Assembly: GCA_016296065.1 (NCBI GenBank)
Contig: JAEDKA010000043.1
Location: 1-32,744 of the forward strand
Direction of reading: 5' to 3'
Origin: Kiritimatiellia bacterium
GTDB taxonomy: Bacteria; Verrucomicrobiota; Kiritimatiellia; RFP12; UBA1067
DNA: 32,744 bases
The first letter of the stretch is position 1, and every line of letters begins with the position of its first letter. The notes under the pieces are model-generated. The model ran no database searches, was not told where the DNA came from, and saw only the letters and a list, made by a program, of their open reading frames with translations. Of the stretch, positions 6,880 to 15,349 are shown one piece after another. The translations under genes and the position numbers were made by a program.

Positions 6880-9800
6880 ATGGCGGGGTTCACGCATCTC
6901 CATCTTCACACCACCTACTCGCTGCTCGACGGGCAGTGCGGGATATCCCCGCTCGTCGCGAAGGCGAAGGCGCTGGGGATGGATTCGCTCGCTGTCACGG
7001 ACCACGGCAATCTATTCGCTGCGAAGGCCTTCTACGACGAGGCGCGCAAGCAGGGCATAAAGCCCATCCTCGGCGTGGAGGCCTATGTCGTTGACCACGA
7101 CTACCGCGAGCGGCACGAGTTCTTCCAGCAGCACAAGGGCCTCAAGGAAAAGCGCTTCCACCTGTGCCTGCACGCGAAGAACCTCGTCGGATACCACAAC
7201 CTCGTGCGGCTGATGTCCGAGGCACACATCAACGGCTACTACTACAACGCGCGAATCGACCACACCCTCCTTGAGAAGTACCACGAGGGGCTGCACTGCT
7301 CGTCCGCGTGCATCGCGGGCGAGATCGCGTACTACCTCGACACGTCCGTGAAGGGCGGGAACAATCCGAAGAAGGCGGAGGAGATCGCGCGCTGGTACCA
7401 GAACCTCTTCGGAAACGACTACTCGCTCGAGGTGATGCTGCATCCGCCAGGGAAGGGCGAGGGCGACGGAAAGCAGATCCCCTCCGCGAACGTCGAGGAG
7501 TTCCACGAGCTCTACGCCCGCCAGACGAACGTCATGAACGCCGTCCTTGACCTCGGCAAGCGGCTGGGGATCCGCGTCATCGCGACGAACGACGTCCACT
7601 TCCTCGAAAAGGAGGACGACGACTCGCACGACGTTTTGCTCGCGCTCTCGACGGGCACGAAGCTCTCCGACCCGAAGCGCATGATCTACACGGGGCAGGA
7701 GTACTTCAAGACCGAGGAGGAGATGCGCGCGCTATTCGCCGCGCATCCCGAGGTGATCGACGCGACGCGCGAGGTGTCGGACATGATCGAGGAGTACGAG
7801 CTCAACTCCGACCCGATCATGCCGAAGTTCCCGATCCCCGCCGAGTTCGGCACGGAGGAGGAGTACGCGAAGAAGTTCGACGAGGGCGCTCTAAGGACAG
7901 AGTTCAACACAGAGGACAAGCCGAAGAACTTCGAGCGACTCGGCGGATACGACAAGGTGCTCAGGATCAAGTTCGAGGCGGACTACCTCCAGTCGCTCGT
8001 CTACGACGGCATGAAGCGCCGCTGGGGCGATCCGCCGCCCGCGGACGTGAAGGAGCGCGTCGATTTCGAGCTGAACGTCATCAAGACGATGGGCTTCCCC
8101 GGGTACTTCCTCATCGTCAACGACTACATCGCGAACGCGCGGAAGATGGGCGTGTGGGTCGGTCCCGGACGCGGCTCCGCTGCTGGCGCGGCGGTAGCGT
8201 ACGCGCTCGGCATCACGAACGTCGACCCTATCAAGTACGATCTGCTGTTTGAACGCTTCCTCAACCCCGACCGAATCTCGATGCCCGATATCGACGTCGA
8301 CTTCGACGATGCGGGGCGCGGCAAGGTGCTGGAGTTCGTGACGCAGAAGTACGGACAGGACCATGTCGCGCACATCGTGACGTTCGGACAGATGGCGGCG
8401 AAGAGCGTCATCAAGGACGTCGGCCGGGCGATGGACTATCCGCTCGCCGACACGAACAAGCTTGTTGGTCTTGTCCCGGACACGCCGAAGATCACGTTCA
8501 AGAAGGCGACGAGTCCGAAGGACAAGAACGGCAACCCGAACGGCGACTACTCGCAGGGGCTCGTCGATGCGTTCAACTCCGAGGATCCGACGGTCCATCT
8601 GCTGATGGAGCGCGCGAAGCGCCTCGAGGGCGGAATGCGACAGCCGGGCATCCACGCGTGCGGCGTCATCATCTCGCGCGATCCGCTGATCGAGACCCTG
8701 CCCGTCATGCCGACGGAGGGCGAGTCGCTTTTGACGACGCAGTACGACGGACACTTCGTGGAGCCGGTCGGGCTGCTCAAGATGGACTTCCTCGGGCTCA
8801 AGACTCTCACCGTCGAGAAGGAGTGCGTCGCGATTCTGGGGCCGAACAACCCCCGCGTACCCGAGTTCCTCCGCGGCAGCGACGGATGCCTCGATCCCGA
8901 CAAGATACCCGACGACGACAGGGAGACGTACGAGCTTTTCGGACGCGGCGAGACGACGGGCTTGTTCCAGTTCGAATCGGACGGAATGAAGAAGTGGCTC
9001 ATGGCGCTCCAGCCCGAGAAGCTCACCGACCTCGTCGCGATGAACGCCCTGTACCGTCCGGGACCGATGGACTACATCCCGACGTTCGTCCGCCGCAAGA
9101 AGGGCGAGGAGCCGATCGTCTACGACCATCCGCTGATGGAGAAGTACCTGAAGGACACGTACGGCGTGTGCGTCTACCAGGAACAGGTGATGCTTCTCTC
9201 GCGCCTACTCGGCGGCTTCACGCGCGGAATGTCCGACAAGCTCCGCAAGGCGATGGGCAAGAAGCAGCTCGCCGTCATGGAGGAGCTGAAGGTCAAGTTC
9301 GTCGACGGATGCCTCGCGAACCCCGAGTTCCGCATCGACAAGTGGAAGGACGAGGCGGAGGCCAGGAAGCTCATCGACAAGATATGGGACGACTGGCGCG
9401 CGTTCGCGTCGTATGCGTTCAACAAGTCGCACGCCGTGTGCTACGCGTGGGTAGCGTACCAGACAGGATACCTCAAGGCGCACTATCCGGCGGAGTTCAT
9501 GTGCGCGCAGATCTCGTCCGAAATCGGCAACTTCGACAAGCTCCCCGGCTTCGTCGCGGAGGCGCAGGAAATGGACCTGGAGCTGCGGCTCCCCGACGTC
9601 AACGAGTCGGGCGCGCGGTTCGTTCCGACGCCGGACGCGCGCGGAATCCGCTACGGGCTCGGCGGCATCAAGGGCGTAGGCGAGCTTGCCGCGGACGCGA
9701 TTGTGGCGGAGCGCGAGAAGAACGGACCCTACACCGGCTTCCTCGACTACTGCGTGCGCCTCGCTGGGACGCCCGCGTGCAACAAGCGCGTCCTTGAAAA

Positions 9801-10839
9801 CCTCACGCGCACCGGCGCGTTCTCGACGATCGAGCCAAACCGCGGCAAGCTTTTCAACAACATCGAGTACGCCGTCAAGAAGAGCCAGCAGAAGGCGAAG
9901 GAGAAGACGAGCGCGCAGACGAACTTCTTCGACCTGATGTCCGACGGAGGCGAGGAGAAGGTTTCCGACTCCGAACTTGTCGACACGCCGCCGTTCTCCC
10001 CGGCTGAGGACCTCAAGAACGAGCGCGACCTCCTCGGCGTGTACGTGTCGGGCCATCCGCTCCAGGCGTGCCGCCGCGTGATATCCGAAGTAGCGACTTT
10101 CAAGGCGTCGCAGCTCGCGAACCCCGCCGAGGTTGACGAGCTCCTCAAGCCTCTTCCCGTCGACAAGTGGAAGAAGAAGTCGAATCCGCACCTCAAGGAG
10201 GACCGCGCGCTCAAGCACCTCGACGTCAGGATGGTCGGCATCCTCTCCGCGTGCACCGTCAAGCTCGGCAAGCCGCGTCCGGACGGAACGCCCGGCCAGA
10301 AGTGGGCGATTCTGCAGCTCGACGACGGATCTGGCGACGCGATCGACGCGTTCTGCTTTGCGAAGGCGTGGGAGAAGCATTCGTCCGTCGAGACGTGCGT
10401 CGACCAGCTCGTGATGCTTTCGGGCGAGGTTTCCTACCGCGTCAACTACGAGAAGGACGACAGGATCGACAAGAAGAATCCGACCGTCGGCGACCTCAAC
10501 TTCACCGTGCGCGAGGCGCGCCCGCTCACCGACGCGCTGCTGGAGCTGTCGAAGGGACTCACCGTGCGCCTCAGGTACGACGACCCCGATTTCGCGGACA
10601 AGGCGAAGCGGATACGCGAGGCCGCGACAAAGAACCCCGGTGCGCTCCCCGTGCTTCTCGACGTCTTCTACACGGACGGCACGCAGGTCGTGATCGACTT
10701 GGGGCCGGATGCCCGCGCGGCGATCAGCGTCTCGTTCCTCTCCGAGCTCGCGAAGATCGTCCCGCAGTCCGACACCGCGTACTGCCCCAACGACAAGGTA
10801 TACCTCGACCCTCCCGAGCGCAAGCCCTGGGAGGGATAA
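6880..10839 (+). CDS. dnaE: DNA polymerase III subunit alpha
   Basis: This is the catalytic subunit of the replicative polymerase. The 1319-residue protein starts with a PHP domain (HLHTTYSLLDG at 6-16, VTDHGN, then EAYVV). The family-C polymerase core contains PDIDVDF with the metal-binding Asp470 and Asp472 and the third Asp636 in KMDFLGLKTL. Other landmarks are GPGRGSAAGAAVAYALGI, QPGIHACGV, GLFQFES, LYRPGPMDYI, YQEQVM and FNKSHAVCYAW; a helix-hairpin-helix region (GGIKGVGELAADAI) and a C-terminal OB-fold segment follow. It is somewhat longer than the roughly 1160 residues of E. coli DnaE; the extra length is spread over the C-terminal third rather than one clear inserted domain. No exonuclease domain is seen, so it is DnaE, not PolC. 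Confidence 0.96.
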   Translation: MAGFTHLHLHTTYSLLDGQCGISPLVAKAKALGMDSLAVTDHGNLFAAKAFYDEARKQGIKPILGVEAYVVDHDYRERHEFFQQHKGLKEKRFHLCLHAKNLVGYHNLVRLMSEAHINGYYYNARIDHTLLEKYHEGLHCSSACIAGEIAYYLDTSVKGGNNPKKAEEIARWYQNLFGNDYSLEVMLHPPGKGEGDGKQIPSANVEEFHELYARQTNVMNAVLDLGKRLGIRVIATNDVHFLEKEDDDSHDVLLALSTGTKLSDPKRMIYTGQEYFKTEEEMRALFAAHPEVIDATREVSDMIEEYELNSDPIMPKFPIPAEFGTEEEYAKKFDEGALRTEFNTEDKPKNFERLGGYDKVLRIKFEADYLQSLVYDGMKRRWGDPPPADVKERVDFELNVIKTMGFPGYFLIVNDYIANARKMGVWVGPGRGSAAGAAVAYALGITNVDPIKYDLLFERFLNPDRISMPDIDVDFDDAGRGKVLEFVTQKYGQDHVAHIVTFGQMAAKSVIKDVGRAMDYPLADTNKLVGLVPDTPKITFKKATSPKDKNGNPNGDYSQGLVDAFNSEDPTVHLLMERAKRLEGGMRQPGIHACGVIISRDPLIETLPVMPTEGESLLTTQYDGHFVEPVGLLKMDFLGLKTLTVEKECVAILGPNNPRVPEFLRGSDGCLDPDKIPDDDRETYELFGRGETTGLFQFESDGMKKWLMALQPEKLTDLVAMNALYRPGPMDYIPTFVRRKKGEEPIVYDHPLMEKYLKDTYGVCVYQEQVMLLSRLLGGFTRGMSDKLRKAMGKKQLAVMEELKVKFVDGCLANPEFRIDKWKDEAEARKLIDKIWDDWRAFASYAFNKSHAVCYAWVAYQTGYLKAHYPAEFMCAQISSEIGNFDKLPGFVAEAQEMDLELRLPDVNESGARFVPTPDARGIRYGLGGIKGVGELAADAIVAEREKNGPYTGFLDYCVRLAGTPACNKRVLENLTRTGAFSTIEPNRGKLFNNIEYAVKKSQQKAKEKTSAQTNFFDLMSDGGEEKVSDSELVDTPPFSPAEDLKNERDLLGVYVSGHPLQACRRVISEVATFKASQLANPAEVDELLKPLPVDKWKKKSNPHLKEDRALKHLDVRMVGILSACTVKLGKPRPDGTPGQKWAILQLDDGSGDAIDAFCFAKAWEKHSSVETCVDQLVMLSGEVSYRVNYEKDDRIDKKNPTVGDLNFTVREARPLTDALLELSKGLTVRLRYDDPDFADKAKRIREAATKNPGALPVLLDVFYTDGTQVVIDLGPDARAAISVSFLSELAKIVPQSDTAYCPNDKVYLDPPERKPWEG

Positions 10840-10863
10840 TCGGCGGACATTTGGGATGGGGTT

Positions 10864-10889
10864 GCCGCCGTGCTTTTGCACGGAGCGGC
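10864..10889 (+). other. GC-rich hairpin between dnaE and yidC, overlapping the yidC -35
   Basis: GCCG-CCGTGC (10864-10873) pairs with GCACGG and CGGC (10878-10883, 10886-10889) around a TTTT loop with a 2-nt bulge. No T-run follows, so it is a poor Rho-independent terminator. It overlaps the -35 hexamer of the next promoter. Confidence 0.4.
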
Positions 10890-10905
10890 GCAAATATGAT
10901 AGAAT
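10876..10905 (+). promoter_or_regulatory. Promoter of yidC with very short leader
   Basis: TTGCAC (10876-10881) and TAGAAT (10900-10905) are 18 bp apart. The start codon lies 9 nt after the -10 box, so the mRNA would carry a leader of only about 3 nt, and no Shine-Dalgarno sequence is available within it. Confidence 0.55.
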
Positions 10906-10914
10906 ATACCTTCT

Positions 10915-12657
10915 ATGAACAAGACAGAAAAGATTATTTGCCTTCTCCTCGGGGCGGTTCTTGCATGGTATGTGTGGACCGAAATGGGACGCGCCAAAGA
11001 GCGTCAGAAGTATTTGGCCGAGCAGGCCGCCATCGCCGCCACAAACCAGGCTGCACAGGCGGAGTCGCCATCCGCGGCCGACGTCGCGGCGCAGCCTGCG
11101 GACACTGAGGGTGCCAAGGTTTCGGCGGAGCAGGCCGCACCTGCCCCCGTGCTGCCCAGCACGCCCGAGCGCATCGTCGCCCTCGAGAACGACGACGTCA
11201 GGCTAGAGCTCTCGACCTGGGGCGCAGTCGTCAAGAGGGTGACCTTGAAGAAGTATGCGAAGAACCGCGGGCCGGTCTCGGAGGAGAATCCGCCAGTGGT
11301 GTTCGACTTCTCCGACTCTCCGCTCGGCGCGGGCGCGTCCGTGGAGGCGTACGACGTCGCGGAGGAGAATCCCGGTTCCGTGAAGTTCACCTGCGGCGCG
11401 AAGAGCCGCGTTATCACGCTCGGTGAGAACTACCGCATCGAGCTTGAGGACGACGGAATCGGCGGGCCTCTGTCGCTCGGACTCATGCGCATGGGCGACT
11501 CGAAGAACGACCTCCTCTCCGTCGACAGCTGGGCGATGGACGCCGGGAAGGGCAAGGAAGGGGTTCTCCACCACTGCGAGGGAGACTCTCCGCTCAAGGG
11601 ATACCTCGTCGGCGGGCTTTCCGGCGGATGCAGCGGTTCGAAGAGCGCGGCGGGGATGCCAGAGCGCGCGGCGGTTCCGTATCCGGGCGCACAGAAGTGG
11701 GTCGCGGTCAAGAACCGCTTCTTCGTGACCGCGCTCTGCTCGTCCACCGCGGCGAACACGGGATTCGAGACTACGGTCGTGCGCGACATGTCCGCCGCGA
11801 ACTACCGACCCGCGTCCGTTTCGGCGCGCGTCTCGCTCTCGGACGACGCTGCGAAGCGTACGAGCGTATTCTACGTCGGGCCGAAGAAGCAGGCGTTCCT
11901 ATGGGACCTCGGCATGAAGGACGTGATGGAGTTCGGCATGTGGAGGTGGCTCTGCTATCCGCTCGTCTGGGTGCTCAACTTCTTCAACAACCTCATCCCG
12001 AACTACGGCGTCGCGATCATCCTCCTTACGATCCTAGTCAGGCTCCTCTTCTGGCCGCTTACGCACAAGTCGACGGTCGGCATGAAGAAGATGCAGGAAA
12101 TACAGCCGAAGATGAAGGAGATCCAGGCCAAGTACAAGGACAATCCGCAGAGGCTCCAGCAGGAGACGTGGGCGCTGTACCGCGAGGCGAAGGTCAACCC
12201 GATGAGCTCTTGCCTGCCGATGCTTATCCAGATTCCCGTCTTCATCGCGCTGTTCAACGTGCTCCGCTCGGCGGTCGAGCTCAGGTACGCGCCGTTCCTG
12301 TGGATCGGCGACCTCTCCGAGCCTGAAGGGCTCTTCGCGAGCTGGTTCCCGTTTGGCGGACTCAACATACTGCCGATCCTGATGGCGGTCTCCACCGGAC
12401 TCCAGAGCGCATTCACCCCGAGCGCCGGCGACAAGAACCAGCAGCGCATGATGATGGTGTTCATGCCGCTCATGATGCTGTTCATGTTCTACTCGTTCCC
12501 GTCCGCGCTGTCGCTCTACTGGTTCCTGTCGAACCTCTTCTCGATCGTGCAGATGTGGGTAATCCGCCGCCAGACGGCCGCAAAGTCGAAGGACGCCGCC
12601 GTCATGCCCGAGGTGATTGATCCGCCGATGACGCGGCAGATGCGCCGCCACGGATGA
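10915..12657 (+). CDS. yidC: Membrane protein insertase YidC
   Basis: YidC inserts proteins into the inner membrane, alone or with SecYEG. The 580-residue protein has the Gram-negative layout: an N-terminal membrane anchor (about 6-22), an Ala-rich linker, a periplasmic beta domain (about 75-330), and the conserved insertase core (about 345-560). The core includes the hydrophilic-groove arginine Arg376 within LTILVRLLFWPLT, a cytoplasmic coiled-coil loop (KMQEIQPKMKEIQAKY), and NPMSSCLPMLIQIPVFIALF. The tail is short (RQTAAKSKDAA...RRHG). The usual neighbours rpmH and rnpA are not present; it lies between dnaE and a methyltransferase. The gap to the next gene is 4 nt. Confidence 0.95.
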   Translation: MNKTEKIICLLLGAVLAWYVWTEMGRAKERQKYLAEQAAIAATNQAAQAESPSAADVAAQPADTEGAKVSAEQAAPAPVLPSTPERIVALENDDVRLELSTWGAVVKRVTLKKYAKNRGPVSEENPPVVFDFSDSPLGAGASVEAYDVAEENPGSVKFTCGAKSRVITLGENYRIELEDDGIGGPLSLGLMRMGDSKNDLLSVDSWAMDAGKGKEGVLHHCEGDSPLKGYLVGGLSGGCSGSKSAAGMPERAAVPYPGAQKWVAVKNRFFVTALCSSTAANTGFETTVVRDMSAANYRPASVSARVSLSDDAAKRTSVFYVGPKKQAFLWDLGMKDVMEFGMWRWLCYPLVWVLNFFNNLIPNYGVAIILLTILVRLLFWPLTHKSTVGMKKMQEIQPKMKEIQAKYKDNPQRLQQETWALYREAKVNPMSSCLPMLIQIPVFIALFNVLRSAVELRYAPFLWIGDLSEPEGLFASWFPFGGLNILPILMAVSTGLQSAFTPSAGDKNQQRMMMVFMPLMMLFMFYSFPSALSLYWFLSNLFSIVQMWVIRRQTAAKSKDAAVMPEVIDPPMTRQMRRHG

Positions 12658-12661
12658 GGCC

Positions 12662-13888
12662 ATGGAAAAATACGAACTTGAGGATTCGCTGAAGGAGGAG
12701 ATCCGCGCCAGGGTTCTCGGCGACGGGTTCATGAAGCTCGTTCAGACCGTCCGTCGCGGCGGCGGGAACTTCAGGATATCTATGCGTCCCGTCGAGATCG
12801 GTGGGGTGAGGAAGTACCAGGCCGAGATGGCCGAGGGACGCGACGTGCAGGTGAAGAACTTCGACGCGAACGGCGCGGCGGAGGGGCTCGAGGAGATAAT
12901 CGCGCAGAGAGGCGCGCGTGACCTGCATCTCATGACCGCGAAGGGCGATCTCCACGTCCGCGTCACGAAGAAGGGACATGTGCTCGTCTCGCGCTCGGCC
13001 GAGATGGACCGCGTCGCCGTCGTGAAGCCGCACGACCGCGTGAAGAACGTCCCGCTTGCGCAGTTCGAATCCGCGCTGCTGCTCAAGGTGATAGGCCTTG
13101 CGGACGGCGAGGGGAAGGTGCGTGCGTCGATGCGCGGCAAGTACGACCAGGTAAACGAATTCCTCAAGGTGGTCGGCGAGACCATCTCCGTTCCCGCGAA
13201 ACTCGACTTCCCGTTCACCGTCGTGGACTGCGGATGCGGCAAGGCGTACCTCACGATCGCGCTCTGGTACTATCTCACGGAGGTGATGAAGATTCCTGAG
13301 GTCAGGGTCGTCGGAATCGACCGCCGTGCAGATGTCGTCGCGGCCGCGCGCAAGATGTCCGCGCAGCTCGACCTCTCCGGCAAGGTCGACTTCATCGAGG
13401 CGGACCTTTCGTCGCTTGCGGAGCTTCCGTCCGAGTCGAAGCATGTCGACATGGTCGTATCCCTCCATGCGTGCGACACGGCTACGGACGAGGCCCTCGC
13501 GAAGGGCGTCGAGTGGAAGGCCCGCTACATCCTCTCCGCCCCGTGCTGCCAGCACGAGCTCCAGAAGACCATCGGCCCTAACTCCTCGCGCGAGTTCGCG
13601 GGGCTCCTGAGGCAGGGGATTCTGCGCGAGAGGCTGTGCGACCTGCTGACGGACTCCTTCCGCGCGATGATTCTGCGCATACTCGGCTTCAAGGTGCAGG
13701 TGATCGAGTTTGTTTCGAGCGAGGCGACGGCGCGCAACGTGATGCTCAAGTGCGAATACGGCGTCAAGCCTGGGCAGGGCGGTCCAATCGGCGAGTATCT
13801 CGAACTGCGCGACTACTGGAAGGTCACTCCCTGGCTCGAGACGAGGCTGTCCGGCATGCTTTCACGTCATCTTGAGCGGTACGCGTAG
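12662..13888 (+). CDS. SAM-dependent methyltransferase, Methyltransf_32-like
   Basis: The 408-residue protein has an N-terminal domain of about 180 residues of unknown role and a C-terminal Rossmann methyltransferase domain. The SAM motif is VVDCGCGKAYLTIAL, with Asp189 starting the DCGCGK loop. VVGIDRRADVV supplies the acidic residue after strand 2, and VSLHACDTATDEAL followed by APCCQHEL is characteristic of the Methyltransf_32 group, which includes eukaryotic METTL25/RRNAD1-like proteins. The substrate is not known from sequence; RNA or protein is possible. Start ATG12662 follows yidC by 4 nt, with no strong ribosome binding site, suggesting coupled translation. Confidence 0.78.
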   Translation: MEKYELEDSLKEEIRARVLGDGFMKLVQTVRRGGGNFRISMRPVEIGGVRKYQAEMAEGRDVQVKNFDANGAAEGLEEIIAQRGARDLHLMTAKGDLHVRVTKKGHVLVSRSAEMDRVAVVKPHDRVKNVPLAQFESALLLKVIGLADGEGKVRASMRGKYDQVNEFLKVVGETISVPAKLDFPFTVVDCGCGKAYLTIALWYYLTEVMKIPEVRVVGIDRRADVVAAARKMSAQLDLSGKVDFIEADLSSLAELPSESKHVDMVVSLHACDTATDEALAKGVEWKARYILSAPCCQHELQKTIGPNSSREFAGLLRQGILRERLCDLLTDSFRAMILRILGFKVQVIEFVSSEATARNVMLKCEYGVKPGQGGPIGEYLELRDYWKVTPWLETRLSGMLSRHLERYA

Positions 13889-13901
13889 CTCCGACGCAAA
13901 C

Positions 13902-13926
13902 CGGGACTTGAACTAAAAAAGTCCCG
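13902..13926 (+). other. Hairpin downstream of the methyltransferase gene
   Basis: An 8-bp perfect stem, CGGGACTT (13902-13909) with AAGTCCCG (13919-13926), encloses a 9-nt A-rich loop 13 nt after the stop codon. No T-run follows, so it may only be a weak or factor-assisted terminator. Confidence 0.4.
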
Positions 13927-13957
13927 ATGGCAAAACAGACGAAAAAAAATTTGCAAA

Positions 13958-13993
13958 ACAGGCGGCACGGACTTGATGTTTCGTGCCGCCTGT
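13958..13993. promoter_or_regulatory. Perfect 12-bp inverted repeat around the secreted-protein operon promoter
   Basis: ACAGGCGGCACG (13958-13969) is repeated in inverse orientation at 13982-13993. The centre contains the -35 hexamer and the right arm fills the spacer up to the -10 box. This position suits a repressor or activator operator. Preceded by an A-run, it could also act as a terminator for - strand RNA. Confidence 0.6.
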
Positions 13994-14001
13994 GCTAGAA
14001 T
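13973..14001 (+). promoter_or_regulatory. Promoter of the three-gene secreted-protein operon
   Basis: TTGATG (13973-13978) and TAGAAT (13996-14001) are separated by 17 bp. The start is expected near 14008, giving a 70-nt leader. No promoter was found before the second or third gene, so this should drive all three. Confidence 0.65.
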
Positions 14002-14012
14002 TGCATCAGAAA

Positions 14013-14057
14013 ATGCGAGAGGTGGTGTCGGGCCACGGTGGCGAGACGCCAACCTAG
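14013..14057 (+). CDS. Possible 14-codon upstream ORF in the operon leader
   Basis: An ATG about 5 nt after the predicted transcription start opens a 14-residue frame (MREVVSGHGGETPT) ending in TAG, 20 nt before the SGNH gene. It has no ribosome binding site, but near-leaderless initiation fits other genes here. It may be chance. Confidence 0.2.
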   Translation: MREVVSGHGGETPT

Positions 14058-14077
14058 CGCGTCAAAGGGGCAATTCG

Positions 14078-15316
14078 ATGAAAAAGACGCTGACGGTACT
14101 TGCCGCGATGTTGATTGCGGCCGCATATGCAAAAGATGCATCTTTCGCAGATTTCGACGCGAGGGCAAAGAGGGGCGAAAAGCTGTCGGTCGTCTTCTTC
14201 GGCGGCTCGCTGACGTTTAGCGCAAACGCGAGCGACCCGGCGGTGACGGGAGTGCGCGGGCTTCTCGCGAAGTACCTCGTGGAGCGCTATCCGGAGGCGC
14301 GCTTCTCGTTCCACGACGCCGCTATCGGCGGCACGGGGTCGCTCCTCGGCGCGTTCCGCCTCGAGCGCGACGTCCTTTCGCACAAGCCGGACCTCGTGTT
14401 CCTCGACTTCCTCTGCAACGACGGGACTGACAACGACCTCCCGGACGCGACGTGCGCGTACGAGTATCTTTTGCGCGAGATGATCGGACGCGGCATCCCG
14501 GTCGAGCAGATGTTCTTCACGTTCCGCTTCTGGGCCGGGAAGGGCTTCGAGCCTGTCAAGTCGCTTCCGCGCCGCAATATCTACCGCGAGCTCGCGAAGG
14601 TGTACGGAACGCCCGACGGCGACGTGCAGCTCTCTTCGCTAGCAAAGGACCTTGAGAGCGGCAAGACGACGCTCGACGAGGTGTGGCCGATCGACGGGGC
14701 GCATCCGGGCGACTTCGGCTACCGCTACTTCTTCGAGGCGGTGCGCGAGGGCTTCGAGCGCGGCGTGCGCGAAGGCGCGGTGTGCCGCGTGCCCGAGAAG
14801 CCCGTCTTCGGGACGATGAAGGACGTCCGCCGCAATGTCGTTGTCGACGGGAAGCTCCCGTGCGGATGGACCCGCTCGCTCACGTACCGCACGTCGATGT
14901 GGTATGACGGGCTCTCCTCGCGCTGGATGGGCGATGTCGCGTCCGCGAAGGGCTGTGCCGCTCCGCTCGAGGTTTCCGCGGACTGCAACTTCGTCGGCAT
15001 CTTCGGCGAAGGCGACGAGAACGGACTCAAGTTCGAGGTCAAGGCGGACGGCGAGCCGTTCGCCGAGTTCGGGTCCTCTCCCGGCCCCGGGCGTCTTTTC
15101 TTCTACCGCGTCAAGGCCTTCCCGGAATGGTGGAACGGCGGCGCGAAGCACACGTTTGCGATTTCTCCCGTCGCCGCCGAGAAGGGCGAGCTGCATATCG
15201 AGTCCGTCATGACCGCCACGCTCGTCCCGGCAGATCCCGCGGACGCGGCGCGCAGGGTGCGCGTGATCGAGGACAAGATGGAGGCGCTTGATCACGGACG
15301 AGGGAAGAAAGACTAA
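14078..15316 (+). CDS. Secreted SGNH/GDSL-family hydrolase
   Basis: This is likely an exported esterase, for example a carbohydrate deacetylase, given its neighbours. The 412-residue protein has a signal peptide (residues 1-18, AAAYA before the cut). The SGNH blocks are present: FFGGSLT with nucleophile Ser44, GGTGS (84-88) as the oxyanion glycine block, LCND with Asn114, and IDGAHPGDFGYRYF with catalytic Asp206 and His209. The catalytic domain spans about 30-235, and a beta-rich C-terminal domain (about 255-400) may bind substrate. AAAGGGG (14064-14070) is the ribosome binding site 7 nt before ATG14078. It is the first gene of a run of three exported proteins, 33 nt before the next. Confidence 0.83.
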   Translation: MKKTLTVLAAMLIAAAYAKDASFADFDARAKRGEKLSVVFFGGSLTFSANASDPAVTGVRGLLAKYLVERYPEARFSFHDAAIGGTGSLLGAFRLERDVLSHKPDLVFLDFLCNDGTDNDLPDATCAYEYLLREMIGRGIPVEQMFFTFRFWAGKGFEPVKSLPRRNIYRELAKVYGTPDGDVQLSSLAKDLESGKTTLDEVWPIDGAHPGDFGYRYFFEAVREGFERGVREGAVCRVPEKPVFGTMKDVRRNVVVDGKLPCGWTRSLTYRTSMWYDGLSSRWMGDVASAKGCAAPLEVSADCNFVGIFGEGDENGLKFEVKADGEPFAEFGSSPGPGRLFFYRVKAFPEWWNGGAKHTFAISPVAAEKGELHIESVMTATLVPADPADAARRVRVIEDKMEALDHGRGKKD

Positions 15317-15349
15317 TGAAAACAAACAGCCGGTAGGGGAGCACCGACA

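Noticed and set aside
9205..10893. 562-codon ORF antisense to dnaE, and other long antisense frames (for example 17453-19204, 22062-23333, 7891-9129)
   Set aside because: They lie opposite well-supported genes, have no ribosome binding sites or family motifs, and are expected in GC-rich DNA with few stop codons.
14008..14077. Riboswitch in the leader of the secreted-protein operon
   Set aside because: A small GGCG/CGCC hairpin is present, but no known aptamer core could be recognised in 70 nt.
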